Shown here: positions 25,171-34,020 of the stretch, one piece after another
Layout of the letters: each line of letters starts with the position of its first letter
Numbering within the stretch: the stretch's first letter is position 1
NCBI RefSeq assembly: GCF_022605725.1
Contig: NC_065554.1
Location: 18,185,100 to 18,249,099 of the forward strand
Source of the DNA: Anthonomus grandis grandis
Lineage: Eukaryota > Arthropoda > Insecta > Coleoptera > Curculionidae
Length of the DNA: 64,000 nucleotides
Reading direction: 5' to 3'
Position numbers and translations under genes: made by a program
The notes under the pieces: generated by a model
What the model was told of the DNA's origin: nothing
Database searches by the model: none
What the model saw: the letters and a program-made list of their open reading frames with translations, nothing else

Positions 25171-25550
25171 GCAAATAATATGCAAAAGTTTTCTATATTT
25201 AAAGAAAAAAACGATTAAAGTAAATAAAAACAAGATGAAAAACAGGTTTTATTCGATATATTATAGCATGCAATTTATTCATTTTCCAAAAAATTTTCAA
25301 AATTTTTATTGCTAATTTTTGGCAAGCCGAGATAAGCAAATTCATTAAAAATTAAAAATTTTGACATTAATGTAACCACTAACAGCTAAAATTGAATTTA
25401 CGAGCGAAAAGCTTAGGTGTTCCACCCACATTGGGCGCCAATTATTCACGTTTTTTTTCAAACCCCACTGTAAGATCTCTAAATGTTTACGCCTCAAATT
25501 TCAACCTTTATAAGGAGATCAGATATTTTCCAGCCTATTATTTATTTCAG

Positions 25551-25690
25551 TGCTTGACCATCATGCCCTGCAGCCCTAGCATCCACCATTACCCGACCTT
25601 CCAGAACTACCAGCCAGAAGACATTTTCAAAGAATCCATATTCAAAATGGTCTTTCAAGCCCACTAAAGCTATTTAGAAAATAAGTCAAG
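25551..25690 (+). other. snoo exon 2, 5' untranslated part
   Basis: The acceptor TTTATTTCAG (25541-25550), preceded by a pyrimidine-rich stretch, defines the left edge. This leader contains a 34-codon upstream reading frame and ends at the snoo start codon. Confidence 0.6.
25563..25667 (+). CDS. 34-codon upstream open reading frame in the snoo leader
   Basis: ATG at 25563 with A at -3, a good initiation context. The predicted peptide starts MPCSPSIHHYPTFQ and ends FQAH before a stop, 23 nt ahead of the snoo start codon. It is in the same transcript but in a different frame from snoo. Upstream frames with a good context usually lower translation of the main frame, so this could dampen Snoo synthesis. 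It could alternatively be a chance ORF. I do not recognise the peptide. Confidence 0.4.
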   Translation: MPCSPSIHHYPTFQNYQPEDIFKESIFKMVFQAH

Positions 25691-25987
25691 ATGATGGAGG
25701 TAACTCCTCACCTAAAGAGCGTCCTCAAGAACTACCAGTATAGTGCGACGAAATCACTTCACGGTCCTGGGTTATCTTTGAACCCAATCAAGAATGAACC
25801 ATCAAGTCCAGGAGGGACGAGTGAGGAGGAATTCCAAGCGATTGCAGCTGCTCCATTTCCGGTTCAACCGGTGCCCATTTTGGCCACCTCGGATACGTCG
25901 TGTAGTGAGAGGAGCGAGACTATTTTAGTGGGGGAAAGTATATCATGTTTTGATATTGGTGGGGAGAAAAGGTTATGTTTGCCGCAG
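25691..25987 (+). CDS. Snoo: Snoo (Ski/Sno family SMAD co-repressor), first coding exon, residues 1-99
   Basis: Orthologue of Drosophila Snoo and vertebrate Ski/SnoN, recognised from unmistakable family motifs. These nuclear proteins bind SMADs and histone-deacetylase co-repressors and modulate TGF-beta, activin and Dpp signalling. The start MMEVTPHLKSVLKNYQ is taken because the frame opens here with A at -3, and the text resembles the family N-terminus; the second Met is an equal candidate. Residues 86-99 (CFDIGGEKRLCLPQ) begin the Dachshund-homology domain. The stretch 25-80 is low-complexity, rich in Ser, Pro and Glu, and probably disordered. The exon ends in phase 0 at donor GTAAGT (25988). 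Exons 2-5 encode 302 residues in one continuous frame. Family members are usually longer than 600 residues, so the coiled-coil C-terminus is outside the recognised exons. Confidence 0.93.
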
Positions 25988-26049
25988 GTAAGTTCACGGA
26001 AGTAAATGTACTCATTGAGATCTTACATACCGTTTTATTTTTGCTTCAG

Positions 26050-26259
26050 GTGCTTAATTCGGTGCTGCGAGATTTCAGCCTCTCCGAAATAAACCGTGAA
26101 TGTGACGAACTACTTATATTCTGCTCCAGGTGTACGTTAGACCAGATTAACGTACTTAAGAGTCACGGGATCTTACCCAGTACCGCCAGTACTTGTGGAC
26201 TCATTACGAAAACTGACGCGGAGAGGCTTTGTAGTGCTCTGTTGTTTTCTAGATCAAAG
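26050..26259 (+). CDS. Snoo: Snoo exon 3, residues 100-169 (Dachshund-homology domain)
   Basis: 70 codons, phase 0 at both ends, after a 62-nt intron (25988-26049; donor GTAAGT, acceptor TTGCTTCAG). It encodes the body of the Ski/Sno/Dac domain: VLNSVLRDFSL, then CDELLIFCSRCT with its conserved cysteines, then GILPSTASTCGLITKTDAER (residues 139-158). In Ski this domain binds co-repressor and R-SMAD partners. No key residue that I know of looks altered. The donor is AAG|GTAAGA at 26260. Confidence 0.95.
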
Positions 26260-26874
26260 GTAAGACATGTTTCTAAATTTTTATTCCTAACTGCGGTAAG
26301 AAACTTTAGAGGGTGATTCGTTATATTTAAAGAAAAAAATCTATCTCAGTCATTTGAGCGTTAGTAAAATTATTTATAACGGAATCATTGCTAGTTGACA
26401 GCTGTGAGTTTTACTATTAAGGCAATATTATCACTGTGGTATGTGACCGAAAATGTGATAATATAAGTCGAAGAATGGTAGTGTAGAAGTCAATACTTAC
26501 CAGAGAAGTAGAACTATAAAAGTTAAGCAAGGTTGTCGTTCTCCTCACAATAGGTTTAAAGATGTGTATTTTATTATGAGGAGAATAATAACGTTTGCTT
26601 AACCTTCATTAGTCGAAGAAGTGAAATGTTCAAGTAAATGTTTTTTGATAAGAGTAAACAATATATTTTATGACCTACAATTAGAGGCTAAAAAATTCAA
26701 TGTAATTGTTATTTTACCACATTGTATCTGAGAAACGAAGCAACTTTGGATACGTTTACGACCTAAAGGAATACTATCTGAAGTTATATCACAGAAATAC
26801 CAATAACTTTATAAATTTACAATTTTTAAAGTTTAGAAAATAATTTAACTCTAATAAATTGTTTTTCGTTCCAG
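26260..26874 (+). other. snoo intron 3
   Basis: 615-nt intron, donor GTAAGA, acceptor GTTTTTCGTTCCAG. No repeat, RNA or regulatory element is obvious inside it. Confidence 0.8.
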
Positions 26875-27077
26875 AATCTTCCAAGGAACGGAGTTCCGGC
26901 ACTTCCGTTTCGCGCGCGTAAAGGTGCCACGTCGTTTCCGGTTTATCACGAGTGTTTCGGCGAAGCGCGCGGTCTCTGTTATCCGGACTTGTACACGAGC
27001 AAAACCGCGAAGTGTATCGAGTGCGTCGACTGTCAAACCGGGTTTTCACCGCAGCAGTTCGTTTGTCACGTGCATCG
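26875..27077 (+). CDS. Snoo: Snoo exon 4, residues 170-236 (SMAD4-binding SAND-like domain, first part)
   Basis: 67 codons plus two bases of a split Arg codon (residue 237). It encodes the start of the zinc-containing SAND-like fold that binds SMAD4 in Ski: FPVYHECFGEARGLCYPDLY (190-209) and the Cys/His cluster C216, C219, C222, H234, H236. Composition is strikingly CpG-rich (CGCGCGCGT near 26910) compared with the introns. A long antisense open frame across this exon is a by-product of that composition. The donor is GTAAGT at 27078. Confidence 0.95.
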
Positions 27078-27490
27078 GTAAGTTCATACAATCCATGATG
27101 GTTAAATCGGAAAACTATTAAAGTTCTTTTTTTGTTTTTCTGCGTAGTTTTAATTTTAGCAATTTTACCTGAAATGCAATATCAAAAGTCTATTTCTGCC
27201 TTACGTATGGATGCAGGTTGAAACTTATTTCTTCTAAAATGCCTGAAAATTAGTTTTTTGTAAATCTGCTTATTCCTTGTACAATTTACCAAGATCTGCT
27301 TATGCCCATTCATCTAGAAACTAAGAGATGCGACATCAAGTCGCTTGATAATCTAGTGTGGATCATTCGTATACCAGATTAGTAGATAATCTCTACACAG
27401 GGCTTGTATTTCGGGCATTCTTTCTTCTTATTTGGAATTCTACCCAGCCTAATTGTTATGCCTGGCTTGGGCCTATTCTTTTCCACCACA
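27078..27490 (+). other. snoo intron 4, 5' part
   Basis: Intron 4 runs 27078-29864 (2787 nt, phase 2). This first part holds nothing I recognise. The rest contains a direct duplication and a LINE remnant. Confidence 0.6.
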
Positions 27491-27830
27491 TAGGCTATAG
27501 AAGTGTACCTCTGCTCTAGAGATGATATTTCCACACTTCGCCGCCTTTTTTCTAATGTGCGATGCTAGAGGCTTCCTCTGAATTCATAGAGAATCTCCGC
27601 CAGCCTTAGTGAAATGCTTAGCGTTGCGCTCTATATTGATCTCATTGCTTCTATGATACAAATTGATCAAAAAAATCTATTTTTAGGCTATATAAGTGTG
27701 CTCCTGCTCCTAGAGCCTATGTTTCTACATCTTGCCGCCTGTCCTCCTTAGGGGCAATACCAAAGCCTTTCTCTGAATTCACAAAGAATCTCCGGGAGCC
27801 CAAGTGGAATGTCCAGCGTTGCTCCTGCAA
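27491..27830. repeat. tandem direct duplication in intron 4
   Basis: 27491-27634 and 27684-27830 are diverged direct copies about 145 bp long, offset by about 195 bp. Shared text: TAGGCTATA.AAGTGT, TTCGCCGCC/CTTGCCGCC, CTCTGAATTCA.A.AGAATCT, and CAGCGTTGC/TAGCGTTGC. Less AT-rich than the rest of the intron, so it is probably part of a mobile element. The reverse strand shows short open stretches but no family I can name. Confidence 0.65.
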
Positions 27831-27919
27831 TGCAAGTCCATCAGAAACATCAATTTTTGCATTGGCTTTGTACCATTTTAAAAACCTTACAATTAAATGT
27901 TCCAGGAAGGCTTGACAAA

Positions 27920-29700
27920 ATATTCACCAAGAATCAAGTGGCGGAAACACTAGTAAGAAACATATTTATTGATAATGCTTTTTCACTCTTTTACCCAATA
28001 CCTTTCTCTGTATTATGGTTTGCAGTAAGAAATATTGATAATTATATCTTATATCATGCCCCAGGTTTTTTGGTTTTCTTGTTTTTAATAGTGTACAAAG
28101 ACTTCTAGATCTTTTTTCATTCTTCTTAGCACTCCTATGTTTGTAATGTAAGCAGTCCATGGTATTCTGAGCATTTTTCTACATAGCCACATCTCAAAAG
28201 CTTCCAGATTTTTAGTGGTGGCTTTTGTGAGTGTCCAGGATTCTAGGCCATACAATAAAATGTTCTATTGTTCATTTATGAAAATTTGAAGGCAGCAATA
28301 TTGTTGAAGATGTTCAATTTGAGTTTCGTCGACATATAGGGGATCTCCATTAATATCTCTTTTGCTGATGATCATTTGTTTCGTTTTCTTTACGTTGATA
28401 TTGAGACCATATTGTTGACTGTACTGCGCGGTATGATCTATTAACCTTTGCAGTGCTTTCAAGATATCTACCACCACCAGGGTATCATCGGCGTATCGAA
28501 GAAGATTCACCTTTCTACTCCGTTAAAGGCTTCGTCGAATTTTTTATCGCAATATAAGTTGAATATCAAAGACGAGAACACATCTCTGTCTGACCCCATG
28601 GTGTATTTTCATCTGTTCGGTTAGATCTTTGTCAAGTCTTAAGCATGCTATCTGATTCCAGTAGAGATCGAATATCTTTATCGCCCAAGCCGGTCTCTTC
28701 CAAGACATTAATCAATTTATGATATTGAACGCGATCAAATGCTTTTTTATATTATATTAGATATGCGTATACATCATAATTTACGTCTTTACATCACTGG
28801 GTTAAATGAATGGATTGGACTTCGAAGAGCGTCTCTGATTCCGACTGTATTTAAACTAAATTGTATGGATATCTCTAACGTAACACTACATTTTTTGGAT
28901 ATCTCTTAATTTTTTTGCTTCAGGTTTTTTGGGCAATGCTATAAATTCTAATTGCAGCCATTTTTCGGGATAATTTTCAGAGTTATAGATTCTGTTGAAG
29001 GTGTACGATTACTAAATTAAAGCAGTTTCAGAACATTTTATTATGTAATACATAGGTAGTTAAATTGTTACGGATAATGTTACTAGGTATATCTTAGTCT
29101 TCTCTTTGGCAATTTGTTGAATGTGTTTAATACGACCAACTCGTTGTTTTCTGCAAATGTCTCAAGGCTGTCTCCTCTATTATTTGTTTGTCTCTTGTAA
29201 AATTTCTCATTTCGACATTTATTTCGTGCTTATTACGTCTTTTATACTTTGGTAGAGATTTTTCACTTCCTCTTCTTCTGTGTAGGGGCGTATTTGGACT
29301 ATCTTTATATTTACAGGATAAATTTTTACTCGGAGTAGCATTGCTCTGTCGGACATTGCTCATACAACTATCATTTCGACTCCATATGCCAGCTTTCCAT
29401 CAGATGTTTCCGAATAAAATACTCTGTCTTCTTTTTTGCCTATTCTTCCTGACCATCCTGGCCATCTCATCTAGCTTATTCTTATTATGTCGATATTCTT
29501 TCTCGTCATTTCTTAGATGGAGTGCTTTTGCCATTGTTTTAAAGTTCCAAGTAAATAATTTAATACATTTTGATAGTACTGTTTCTTTTCTACGCTTATT
29601 CATAATTGTCTTCCCTGGCGTTCCGAATGAAAGACTTTTTGCAGAATCATAATATTTAGTTCTGGGCATTTCCACTTTTTAAATTGATAATATTCTAGTC
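27920..29700 (-). mobile_element. decayed LINE C (endonuclease to RT order, minus strand) in intron 4
   Basis: On the minus strand, pieces of one LINE class follow in order. An endonuclease-type region lies at about 29690-29090 (TWNFKTMAKA near its start, then scattered endonuclease-like text in shifting frames). The RT palm follows at about 28760-28500 (KAFDRVQYHKLINVL, then SSSIRRYADDTLVVVDIL spanning a frameshift), then the thumb (TKQMIISKRDINGD, about 28380), and the C-terminal block EAFEMWLCRKML and RRMKKDRE-like text (28210-28100). Sequence between about 28800 and 29090 is deleted or replaced. The same family recurs at 31330-33030. Confidence 0.75.
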
Positions 29701-29864
29701 CGTTATCAAGCAATTAGGTATTAACCGTAATTTTTGCCGGTTTTTCTTTAAACATTGAAATTGGCAGCGCTTTAATTTTCATTACTTCTTCTAAGGAACT
29801 ATACTGATAGTTTCTGGCCTACCTTCCAAAAAACTAATTTTTAAAGAGTCGGATTGTCTTTCAG

Positions 29865-30060
29865 AAATGTGGAAAATCGTACGGTGCATTGGGGTTTCGA
29901 CTCGAGCAGCCACTGGCGGTCGTACCTGCACATTCCCGATGACGAATCGAACGTCGAAACTTTCAAGAAAATTCTGGATGAGTTACGAGATCGCTACGAG
30001 GGAAAAGTACCGTTTCCGCCACCGTTAGTGGTGGAAAATAACGTGAATAAACGGAAACAG
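29865..30060 (+). CDS. Snoo: Snoo exon 5, residues 237-302 (end of SMAD4-binding domain)
   Basis: Acceptor GGATTGTCTTTCAG at 29851-29864. The first base completes the split Arg codon, then 65 codons follow. ENRTVHWGFDSSSHWRSYL (240-258) is the family signature that closes the SMAD4-binding domain, followed by a helical basic/acidic stretch and a VPFPPPLVV segment. It ends in phase 0 at KRKQ with donor GTAAGC (30061). The exon sits just after LINE C, and the splice sites appear intact. Confidence 0.94.
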
Positions 30061-31140
30061 GTAAGCGAGCTTTTCAAATTTTATTTAAGCAAATCATTAT
30101 CTATCAAGAGCAAACATACTAGATAAGAAGAGTCAGACAAATAGAGGGTTCGTTAAAAAAGTTTTTTCGTACGATAGACGTCAGACAATCATTCAAAAAA
30201 TATTACTTATCAGTATTGTTTTATTTTTGTATGGAAATTCTAGGAAAAAAACGTATTTACGATTACGCTTACTATATATATATGTTATATATTTTACATT
30301 CGTTGTAGTAGTGGAATAAGTTCGTTAAGGTTTAATTGCCGTCAACGATAATCGACATTTTCTTTGGTCTGGACGTCTCAAATTTTTTTTGGCTATTTAT
30401 AAAGCCAATTTTAAACAACAAAACTTATTTCGAGTCCTTTTCGTAAAAAAAAATTTGAAAAAATAACGCTTGTAAAAATTTTTACCGGACTAAGACTCAC
30501 ATTTTCGAGGCAGGTATTTGCAGGTGTTCAGCTGTACAGGTCCGGGTTTAAGATCTTTGATGTATTTTCGTTTGTTTATATGTCTACTTCGGTTTTAAAG
30601 TTTTTATTTTCTATTTAGGATTTTCTTATGCACAGTTCATACTTAAAAAACGAAACGTCACTGAAGTTTTTCTTTTGAAGTTTGAGTTTTAACTGTTGGT
30701 AATTGGATGGATAAAATCAGCTATAAAATTTCTTAAACTAAAAGTTTCGAGGCATTTTAAATCCTTCAACTTTGGCACTTGCAAACAGAAATACCTAATA
30801 ACTAATCCTATATAAAAAAATAATCTTACGTCCCCACAAAATCGTCCTCTTCAATAATTTCACATCCTGAGGAGCGGCCTTAATAATTATAAAACAATTA
30901 CCACGTCAAATATATATCTTTTTCCATGTATATTTCATCCAACACACGCATATTTAACTAGGCAGCGTTAACAAATAGAACGGGTAACCGCTTATTAAAT
31001 AAAGATTAACTGACAAGTTTCTTGGTAGAGCAATTAGTTTGTTTGACAAGGGCGCAATTGAATATGAGTATCTTCTTTTTTCTATTTGAGATAATATCAA
31101 TAGTTTGGCAATAGGGCGTGTTATGCAACGAGGAAGGCAT
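30061..31140 (+). other. snoo intron 5, 5' part
   Basis: No recognisable exon, RNA or mobile element. Bases 30481-30570 are slightly less AT-rich. The intron has no acceptor that leads into recognisable Ski/Sno sequence anywhere up to 64000, so it is at least about 34 kb long if the gene continues. Confidence 0.5.
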
Positions 31141-31144
31141 CCGT

Positions 31145-34020
31145 TTTCACCGGACCACACCTTGTTTAAGTAACGTTGGCACTCGTTATTATTTTTCCAC
31201 TTTTGTTTCGCTTTGGTAGTATTTTTCTGCAATAATAATCAGCCTTAAAAATAAATATCAACAATAAATGTATAATAATACAATTATAATTAATAATACA
31301 GTCAAGTCTATAGAATTATTAAAAATGTGGCAACAATACATATTATTCCTGCCCATTCTAGGACCAAATTACGGATCCTTAGTTTGAGTCTTGTCAGAGG
31401 CGACGTTGCCATATTGATTTGCATGATGATAAATCTGTCAAATAAATTTGTCGTAATGGTAATAAATATTTTTCTTCGAGTGCCATGCAAATTCTTGCGT
31501 AGGCGTCCGTCATATGCTTCTGTCAATTGCAGCATTTTAAAGTTCTTGAAAACTACTTATCCATGTCCATGGTCTAATATTTTGCAACTACGAAAGCTTC
31601 CTTTTTCCTTATCCCCTATTTTCTCCTTCGATCTTACCTTGAAGGATAAGGCACTGCAATGCATTGCATTCTCCTCTTATAATATGTTCTAAGTATGATA
31701 TTTTTCTACGTTTTATTACTTCAAAAAGCTCACTATCTTCTATTTGTGATCTTCAAGAACTTTTTTATTTATTCTTTCTATGTGGTCTACCCATGATATT
31801 CTTAGCATTCTTCTTAAACACCACATCTCGAATGTTTCTGATTTATTTATTAAACTTGCTTTTATTGTCCGTCTCTATACAGTACAAAAGAACTGACCAA
31901 ACGTAACATTTTCGAGTTCTGTATCTTAGTTTGAAATTTAGCTTTTTATTTGTAAGGAGTTTTTTAAGTTTAAAGAATGTTGCTCTTGATTATTCTATTC
32001 TACATGTAATCTCTTGTTCTTGGTCTTAATTTCGGTTCAACATAAATACTTAATTGCATCATATGCATATATTCAATATTCTTCTCATTTACCTGAATTC
32101 CTATTTGTGGAATATTAGTCTTACTCACGACCATAAACGTTTTTTTATATTAATTTTCAGGCCTAATCTTGTGCTTGTTTTATTTACGTGATTCAATAAT
32201 TCCTGATTTCTCCTTGGTATTGTCATCTCTGCTAATTAAATCATTGGATTATTTAGTCAGTTTCCATTGAAAAGCTTGATTATATATTCCTTCCAAATTT
32301 CCGATATTCTCTCTGTATCCACTATCATTTCAATATTTCCAATAATCTGTTGTTTCTTTTTTATATATCCCAGTTAATTCTTTCACTTTTTTTAGTAGGA
32401 CGACTGAGATGTTCAGCATCTTCACATCGTTCAGTAAGCCATTTTTCCTTTACTCTTCGAACTTCCTTTCTAATTCTTTTTTGTATGTCTCTGTACTTGT
32501 TATTGTCATTCCAATTTTTGCATAGTTTTTGTTATGCTATTACGAGAAACTTATTGTCTGAGATTTCAAAAGCTCTTTCTATAATATACCAACATCCTTC
32601 AACATCACTGACTATATAGTTAGTAGTGTCGGGTTAATTAATTAAGTGTTGTATGTAGTCATTCTGAATGTTTTGAGCAGTGTTATGTCCAATCTTTTCT
32701 TCTTATTTTTCGTTCTAGGCCTAGACAAACAAAGTGAAACGTTGCTCCTAGCTCAGTTGTGATCTAATTCGATATTATCATCTGGCATTGTAATAACCTT
32801 GGCTATCAGGGTTTTAAACTTATGATTATCATGACATAATTAAAATGTTGCTGTGGTCATTTATACCATGTATTTTTTCTACTCTTTGTATTTTTATTAT
32901 TTTATTTTCCTCATAATACTGGAGTAAACTCCAATTATACTTCCTACTCTACGTCTATTCACTTTGGCATTAAAGCCTTCCATTAGTATATTGATTTCAT
33001 TCAGTTTGGTTAGTTTAAGGCTATGTTCTATTTGCCTATAGTAATAAATAAGAATCCCTAAATTTGATCGAAAAATGCATTGTAATATTTTTAAATCAAA
33101 TTAAAAACAATATAAACAACGTGGCAAAAATGCATAATATAATGTCACACTCTTGAAATTAAAATCGCTACTTCATTGTACTTGTAATATAAGTAATTTT
33201 AATGTATGAATATGAACTGATACACATAGTATTTTCTATATAATTAACAAGATGACAATAGTGCATTTTACGTTGCTAATAGCACGCATGTTCACCTAAG
33301 CTACCGGTCGGACCACGCCCTCTTAGCTTGACTTTTTGAGTGGCGATGTTGTCACTCGTAATTTTTGAATTAAGTCTTGAATATAAATATATAAAAGCTT
33401 CATAAATATGACAACAATGGATTTTATTGCCCCTTTTATGACATATAAATGCGCATTAGTAAACAGTCAGACATTTTCTTTAATATTTTATTATCAGCTG
33501 CGACGTTGCCAAAGTGATTTGGATAATCTAAATTAAATAAATCTGTTCGTTATTGTATCGGTTGATTTTAATAGTATGCACCTTTTTAATCCCTAATCAA
33601 TCAGCCATAACGTATTTATTTTATCTTCTTGTCATGTCTTGTTTTTGAAAAAAATTAACTGCCAGACCACGCCCTTTTATTTAAAATCTTTGTATTGAGA
33701 GCCAGGTTGCCAAATTTAAAATAAATAAACACTTAAACTCGCTTATTTTAGTAGTTGTTTAGCAGTATGGTCGATGTTGCCAAATTAAGTTGCTGTATCT
33801 ATAGATTAAAAGTGTCTAATTGAGTTTAAAATATTAATTTTAGTAAATTCTAATGGCTATGCTTGATTTTAAATTAAACTTCGTCTCCATTTGCCAAAAT
33901 TGTTCATGAATTGTATTAATTGTCCTCCTAAAAAAGTAGAAAAATAATGGGCTGACAACAATGTAAAGGCACATCAGTCAAAGTCTCCTTAGCGCTGGTT
34001 TCAGGTGCGACGTTGCCAAA
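31145..34020 (+). repeat. degenerate repeat family with a GCGACGTTGCCA core (array B)
   Basis: Units share a GC core in AT-rich DNA: exact GCGACGTTGCC at 31400-31410, 33500-33510 and 34007-34017, with diverged cores at 31172, 33342, 33701 and 33771. Some units also share an upstream block: CGGACCACGCCCTCTTAG (33309-33326), CAGACCACGCCCTTTTAT (33663-33680) and CGGACCACACCTTGTTTAAG (31151-31170). Text after the core also matches, for example CACTCGTTATTATTTTT (31181) against CACTCGTAATTTTT (33353). LINE D lies between the outlying copies and the cluster at 33.3-34.0 kb. The only other exact core in the window is at 5595. Confidence 0.65.
31330..33030 (-). mobile_element. decayed LINE D (same family as LINE C), minus strand
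   Basis: Minus-strand order is as in a LINE ORF2. Endonuclease text (LNEINILMEGFNAKVNRRRV, about 32990-32930) comes first, then the linker before RT (KYRDIQKRIRKEVRR-like text, about 32480), thumb text (TFMVVSKTNIPQIGIQV, about 32130) and the C-terminal block (SETFEMWCLRRMLRISWVDH, about 31840-31780, then a GKIEGKRG-like segment). The reverse-transcriptase palm is deleted. Numerous stops and frameshifts. It lies in the snoo intron in antisense orientation. Confidence 0.75.

Larger units (their letters stand above)
10680..25441 (+). repeat. degenerate array of AT-rich units with a conserved TTGGGCGCC core (array A)
   Basis: Irregularly spaced units share a GC-rich core in otherwise AT-rich DNA. 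Exact TTGGGCGCC occurs on the plus strand at 12229, 12427, 12611, 13607, 13982, 14585, 17322, 18779, 19156, 20256, 24222 and 25431. It occurs on the minus strand at 10680-10690 and 21478-21488. Decayed cores lie at 12474, 14934, 15118 and 17490. Better units extend on both sides: upstream a segment like TTAGACCTCTTAAATGCA, then A(C)ACGTCG, then the core, then AAATATACTTGCTCTAGTTA and a segment like GAATTCCTTTGAAATTTGAG, which leads back into TTTTAGACCACTCTAAATGC. This makes it a tandem array (unit roughly 200-600 bp), not scattered motifs. It surrounds the probable first exon of snoo and fills its first intron. Confidence 0.8.

Noticed and set aside
12229..25441. tRNA-Lys genes or tRNA-derived SINEs at the TTGGGCGCCA copies
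   Set aside because: No D-arm, anticodon arm or A/B boxes precede the match, and the genomic CCA is inconsistent with a tRNA gene.
26789..27091. Antisense open frames across snoo exon 4
   Set aside because: They arise from the CpG-rich exon on the other strand. The plus strand encodes an unmistakable SMAD4-binding domain with splice sites.
29188..29652. 154-codon plus-strand open frame rich in Leu and Phe
   Set aside because: It is the complement of the LINE C endonuclease remnant on the minus strand.
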